DNA from: CAYYGL01 sp964471235
GTDB taxonomy: Bacteria; Calditrichota; Calditrichia; RBG-13-44-9; J075
Assembly (NCBI GenBank): GCA_964471235.1
Contig: CAYYGL010000025.1
Location: 1-35,308, forward strand
Direction of reading: 5' to 3'
Length of the DNA stretch: 35,308 nt
The notes under the pieces were generated by a model. It saw nothing but the letters and a program-made list of their open reading frames with translations. It had not been told where the DNA came from and did not search any database. Of the stretch, positions 31,599 through 35,308 are shown one piece after another. The translations under genes and the position numbers were made by a program. Positions within the stretch are counted from its first letter, which is position 1, and every line of letters starts with the position of its first letter.

Positions 31599-34556
31599 AT
31601 GACCCTACCCGAATCTCTGCAAGTTTTTTTCCAGGAAATAAAATCTCTCACCGGGATTGATCTCCGCACCGATACTTATCATCGCATGTTGTACAGCACC
31701 GACGCCAGCATTTACCAGGTGATGCCCTTCGGGGTAATGTTTCCCCGCAACGTGGAGGATGTTCATGCGGCGGTGGAATTAGCCGCCCGCCATAAAATTC
31801 CTTTACTGCCCCGTACCGCCGGCAGCAGTCTCGCCGGTCAGGCGGTGAATGAAGCGGTGGTAATCGATTTCACCCGCCATCTCGATCATGTGCTGGAAAT
31901 CAATCCGGAAGCTGGCTGGGTGCGGGTGCAGCCCGGGGTGGTGCTGGATGAACTGAACATTGCTCTCCATCCCCATGGGCTGAAATACGGACCGGACCCT
32001 GCCAGTAGCAACCGGGCAGCCCTGGGCGGAATAGTCTCCAATAATTCCACCGGTGCCCATTCCATTCTCTATGGCATGACCGCCGACCATATCCTGGAAT
32101 GCAAAGGGTACCTGAGTGACGGTTCGCCGTTTCATTTTTACCCGATGGAGGATGACTTACTGGCGCAAAAGCAGCTCCAGGGCGGACTGGAGGGCACCAT
32201 TTACCGGGAGGTGGTAGAACTGGTAACCGGAAACAGAGAGGTAATCCAAACAGGAACGCCCCGCCACTGGCGACGCTGCGGCGGCTATAACTTAGACCGC
32301 CTGCTCCGGAATGGCGTCCCTCCCCATCATCCCCCGGACCCCCGTTTCAACTTAGCCCGGTTAATTTGCGGTGCCGAAGGTACCCTGGCGGTGATGACCG
32401 AAATTAAACTGAACCTGGTGCCAATTCCCCGGAAAACCGCCCTGGCACTGGTGCAATTTAACAGTCTGCACGAAGCCTTGACCACGGTTCCCAGAATTCT
32501 GGAAGTAGAACCATCGGCGGTTGAATTGCTGGATAACCTCGGGCTGACGCTTTGCAAATCGGTGCCGGAATATGCCCGGCTGCTCTCCACCTTTATGAGC
32601 GGCGATCCCAATTGCATCCTGGTGACCGAATTTTATGGGGAAAGCGAAAGTGAACTGAAAGCAGCCGTGGAGGGGCTGAAGCGCCATCTGCAACAAGCCC
32701 GGATTGCCTGCGAGATAATCCCGGCTTTTGATGAGCAATTGCAGCAAAATGTCTGGACGGTGCGCAAGGTTGGCCTGGGGCTGTTGATGAGCATCAAGGG
32801 GGATTATAAACCGATTCCCTTTATTGAGGATGCTGCGGTGCCACCGGAACACCTGGCGGAATACATCTCCCGAATTGAAACGTTCTGCAACGACCTGGGC
32901 ACCCGGGTAGCATATTATGCCCATGCCAGCGCCGGGTGTTTGCACGTGCGACCGCTTATCAATACCAAAGTTGCCTCGGATATTCAGAAACTGCCTAAAA
33001 TAGCCGCCTTTTCCGCGGAACTGGTGGGGCAGTATGGCGGAGCGCTCTCCAGCGAGCATGGCGACGGTCGCAGCCGGAGCTGGTTGAACGAACGCTTTTA
33101 CGGAAAGGAACTGTTCGCTTTATACAAACAGGTCAAAAAGATTTTCGACCCCCAGAACATTCTAAACCCCGGCGATATTGTCGATATCCACTCCATGACG
33201 GAAGACTTGCGCTACGGGGCGGATTACTCCACCATTCACCTGAAGACCTACCTGGATTTCAACGAGGAGCAGGGATTTGACCGGGCTATTGAGATGTGCA
33301 ACGGTGCGGCGGTGTGCCGGAAGCGCACCACCGGAACCATGTGCCCCAGCTTTATGGTAACCCGGGAAGAAGAACACAGCACCCGGGGACGCGCCAATAT
33401 GCTCCGGGCGGTGCTTTCCGGTCGTTTGCCCCCCCCGGAATTCACCTCGGAGCGGATGTACCGGGTAATGGATTTGTGTGTGGAATGTAAGGGCTGCAAG
33501 GCGGAATGCCCGTCCTCGGTAGATATGGCAAAAATCAAGTTTGAATTTTTGGGTCACTATCACCGGGAACACGGGGTGCCGGTGCGGAGCAGATTGTTCG
33601 GCAATATTGCTCGTTTCAGCCGTTTCGCCAGCGGCAGATGGGCACCGTTTGTCAACTGGAAACTGGGCAATCCCGTCTCTGCCCTGTTTTTGGATGCCCT
33701 GCTCGGAATCAGCAAACGACGCAAGCTGCCCCCGTTTGCCCGGGAATCGTTCACCCAGTGGTTTAAAAAGCATCGTCGGCAGCCGGGAATAAACACGGGT
33801 AGAAAACAGGTGGTGTTGTTTAACGATACTTTTAATACGTATAACGACCCCCATATTGCCATTGCCGCTTTGGAAGTGTTGGAGGCATTGGGGTATGAGG
33901 TGTTGCTGCCCGGCCATTATTGCTGCGGGCGTCCGATGATCTCCAAAGGACTGGTGGAAGATGCCCGGCAGGCAGCCCGGGATACGGTGAGCCGTTTGAT
34001 GCCTTTTGTAACGGCTGGCATCCCGGTGGTGGGATTGGAGCCGAGTTGTATCCTGAGTATGCGGGATGAATACCTTTACCTGCTGCCAGATAACCCGGAT
34101 GCCCGGGCAGTTGCGGAGAATACCTTTATGTGGGAGGAATTTTTAACCCGTCATTTTGAAACAGGGGATACGCCTGGCACTGCCGGCGAGAGCGGGAAAA
34201 TTCTTTTCCATGGACATTGCCATCAGAAAGCGCTGGTGGGAACGGAACCCAGCAAGGCGATGTTCTCACTGCTGGGTTATGAAGTGGAAGTGGTAGATTC
34301 GGGCTGTTGTGGGATGGCAGGCTCCTTCGGCTACGAGAAGGAGCATTATGAGATATCCATCGCCATGGCGGAGCGCCGCCTGGTCCCGGCGATTCACCAA
34401 GCTGACCCGGAGACGTTTATTGTTGCCCCGGGAATCAGTTGCCGGCACCAAATTGCCCATACCACCGGTAGAACCGCCCTGCACCCGGCAGAAGTGGTTC
34501 ATCAGGTGCTGACAAAAGCGGCGATTGCTCAAAATTCCGTAAAGCGTAATTCGTGA
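31599..34556 (+). CDS. FAD-linked and Fe-S oxidoreductase (D-lactate/2-hydroxyacid dehydrogenase type)
   Basis: 985 aa, matching the fused E. coli YdiJ-like enzymes. An N-terminal FAD-binding domain (about 45-270) has LPRTAGSSLAGQAV and GPDPASSNRAALGGIVSNNS. The FAD-oxidase C domain with GALSSEHGDGRSRSW and NPGDIVD follows to about residue 530. A 4Fe-4S dicluster region has C567, C573, C581 and CVECKGCKAECP at 627-638. The C-terminal CCG (GlcF-like) domains show HYCCGRPM and DSGCCGMAGSFGYE. Enzymes of this build oxidise D-2-hydroxyacids such as D-lactate or D-2-hydroxyglutarate and pass electrons to the quinone pool; which acid is not decided. The start has no clear ribosome-binding site. It is complete and single-gene. 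Confidence 0.92.
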   Translation: MTLPESLQVFFQEIKSLTGIDLRTDTYHRMLYSTDASIYQVMPFGVMFPRNVEDVHAAVELAARHKIPLLPRTAGSSLAGQAVNEAVVIDFTRHLDHVLEINPEAGWVRVQPGVVLDELNIALHPHGLKYGPDPASSNRAALGGIVSNNSTGAHSILYGMTADHILECKGYLSDGSPFHFYPMEDDLLAQKQLQGGLEGTIYREVVELVTGNREVIQTGTPRHWRRCGGYNLDRLLRNGVPPHHPPDPRFNLARLICGAEGTLAVMTEIKLNLVPIPRKTALALVQFNSLHEALTTVPRILEVEPSAVELLDNLGLTLCKSVPEYARLLSTFMSGDPNCILVTEFYGESESELKAAVEGLKRHLQQARIACEIIPAFDEQLQQNVWTVRKVGLGLLMSIKGDYKPIPFIEDAAVPPEHLAEYISRIETFCNDLGTRVAYYAHASAGCLHVRPLINTKVASDIQKLPKIAAFSAELVGQYGGALSSEHGDGRSRSWLNERFYGKELFALYKQVKKIFDPQNILNPGDIVDIHSMTEDLRYGADYSTIHLKTYLDFNEEQGFDRAIEMCNGAAVCRKRTTGTMCPSFMVTREEEHSTRGRANMLRAVLSGRLPPPEFTSERMYRVMDLCVECKGCKAECPSSVDMAKIKFEFLGHYHREHGVPVRSRLFGNIARFSRFASGRWAPFVNWKLGNPVSALFLDALLGISKRRKLPPFARESFTQWFKKHRRQPGINTGRKQVVLFNDTFNTYNDPHIAIAALEVLEALGYEVLLPGHYCCGRPMISKGLVEDARQAARDTVSRLMPFVTAGIPVVGLEPSCILSMRDEYLYLLPDNPDARAVAENTFMWEEFLTRHFETGDTPGTAGESGKILFHGHCHQKALVGTEPSKAMFSLLGYEVEVVDSGCCGMAGSFGYEKEHYEISIAMAERRLVPAIHQADPETFIVAPGISCRHQIAHTTGRTALHPAEVVHQVLTKAAIAQNSVKRNS

Positions 34557-34566
34557 AGCGCCGGTC

Positions 34567-34622
34567 CTCAATCTGTTGGTGCAACTCTCAATCTGCGATC
34601 TGCGATTTTCGAATTGCGATTT
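34567..34622 (+). repeat. Short degenerate repeats
   Basis: CTCAATCTG occurs at 34567-34575 and 34587-34595, and ATCTGCG is repeated in tandem at 34591-34604, followed by related TTGCGATT. The stretch lies between the dehydrogenase and rhomboid genes and resembles degenerate intergenic repeats. Confidence 0.5.
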
Positions 34623-34675
34623 CCGAGGTTAATCAAACCGGGAGACCCTGCAACCCATAAACGGAAGGAAGGGAT

Positions 34676-35293
34676 ATGCCCCTACGCGAACTCTTTTTCA
34701 ATGCGCCTCTTTCCACCATTATTCTTATTGTTACCATAGCCCTCAGCTATTATACCTTGAGTAAAAATCCGGTATTGCTGAATGAACTGTTGCTTCATCC
34801 CTACCGGGTGATTCATGAGAGAAAATATTACATGCTGTTGACTCACGGGTTTGTGCATGTGAATTTCCTCCACCTGGGAATTAATATGTTTGTGTTTTTC
34901 TCCTTTGCCTTCTGGCTGGAAATTGTAGTGGGGCATGCCGATTTTTTCATCATCTACTTCGGTTCCTTGATTATCGGGGCACTGATTTCCACCATCCGGC
35001 GGCGCAATGATCCCGAATTTCGCAGTCTGGGGGCATCCGGGGCAATATCCGGCATTCTGTTCAGTTTTATCCTTTTCAATCCCAATGCCAAACTGCTCAT
35101 CTTTTTTATCATTCCCATGCGCGCCTGGATTTTTGCAGTACTGTTCGTCGGGGTCAGTTATTACCTGGCAAAACGCCGCTACACCTTTATCGATCACGAA
35201 GGGCATTTGTGGGGTGCCCTCACCGGCGCCGTTTTGACCATCCTGCTGAAACCCGGCGTGGTGCCCTATTTCTTCCGGCAGATTCTGGGGTAG
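34676..35293 (+). CDS. Rhomboid-family intramembrane serine protease
   Basis: 205 aa with six hydrophobic segments. The L1/second-helix motif HGFVHVNFLHLGIN is at residues 57-70. The catalytic Ser121 lies in GASGAISG, and His177 in GHLWG forms the dyad. Rhomboids cut membrane-anchored substrates within the bilayer; the substrate is unknown. The start is set by GGAAGGAAGGG at about 34663-34673. The C-terminal end is at 35293, only 15 bp from the edge of the window, so downstream partners cannot be seen. Confidence 0.93.
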   Translation: MPLRELFFNAPLSTIILIVTIALSYYTLSKNPVLLNELLLHPYRVIHERKYYMLLTHGFVHVNFLHLGINMFVFFSFAFWLEIVVGHADFFIIYFGSLIIGALISTIRRRNDPEFRSLGASGAISGILFSFILFNPNAKLLIFFIIPMRAWIFAVLFVGVSYYLAKRRYTFIDHEGHLWGALTGAVLTILLKPGVVPYFFRQILG

Positions 35294-35308
35294 AGACATC
35301 TGGAAGGG

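Noticed and set aside
34682..35299. 205-codon minus-strand frame opposite the rhomboid gene
   Set aside because: It mirrors the rhomboid gene, whose catalytic Ser and His motifs are clear.

Overview
The window looks like a chromosome segment from a bacterium of the FCB superphylum (Bacteroidota, Ignavibacteriota and Calditrichota relatives). The evidence is a short SigA-type primary sigma factor of the Bacteroidota form, a bacillithiol-type BshC, an outer-membrane protein resembling DUF3078, a small membrane protein resembling DUF4834, an OmpA protein with calcium-binding TSP3 repeats, a folB-folK-deoxynucleoside kinase cluster, and at least two promoters of the form TTG...TATCTT. Many signal peptides, a lipobox and beta-barrel proteins show a diderm envelope. 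The genus cannot be named from the sequence alone. No rRNA, tRNA, CRISPR array, transposase or phage gene was recognised. A 10-N scaffold gap at 18034-18043 interrupts sbcC.

Layout. 1-7102 (+): a terminator of an upstream gene, then an envelope block holding an exported all-helical repeat protein, a lipoprotein, a beta-barrel protein, an extended SDR and a PEGA-repeat membrane protein. 7103-9055: a 315-bp intergenic stretch and bshC. 9056-10979: a nucleic-acid-binding block holding a cold-shock protein with a clear promoter and terminator, an RRM protein with an RGG-like tail, and the primary sigma factor. 11023-13900: a fatty-acid desaturase and a cobalamin-type radical SAM protein. 13919-15442 (-): malQ, convergent with the radical SAM gene. 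15443-15944: a hairpin-rich non-coding stretch. 15945-19041 (+): sbcC. 19042-19668: a structured intergenic element, a small exported Cys-rich protein and a bidirectional terminator. 19697-26517 (-): patatin-like hydrolase, GAF-HD-GYP phosphodiesterase, small membrane protein, then the operon purF-folB-folK-dNK, and an ArsR repressor with its own promoter and operator candidate. 26518-35293 (+): a 650-bp non-coding stretch, the OmpA/TSP3 protein, a DUF2780-like protein with an MscS channel, a DUF3078-like barrel, a large FAD/Fe-S dehydrogenase and a rhomboid protease.

How the genes relate. Most of the window is housekeeping and envelope function. The clearest functional units are purF-folB-folK-dNK (purine, folate and deoxynucleotide supply, with overlapping or near-touching genes), csp-RRM-sigma (RNA chaperoning and transcription initiation), and the DUF2780-MscS pair. 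I did not find a convincing new multi-gene system. The observations most worth a second look are non-coding: a possible two-state hairpin leader near 85-112, a multi-stem element after sbcC, a spaced GATAA motif array upstream of the patatin gene, a structured leader before the sigma gene, and the hairpin-bearing 650-bp gap upstream of ompA. Among proteins, the small exported protein with two CPYSKxKA repeats stands out.
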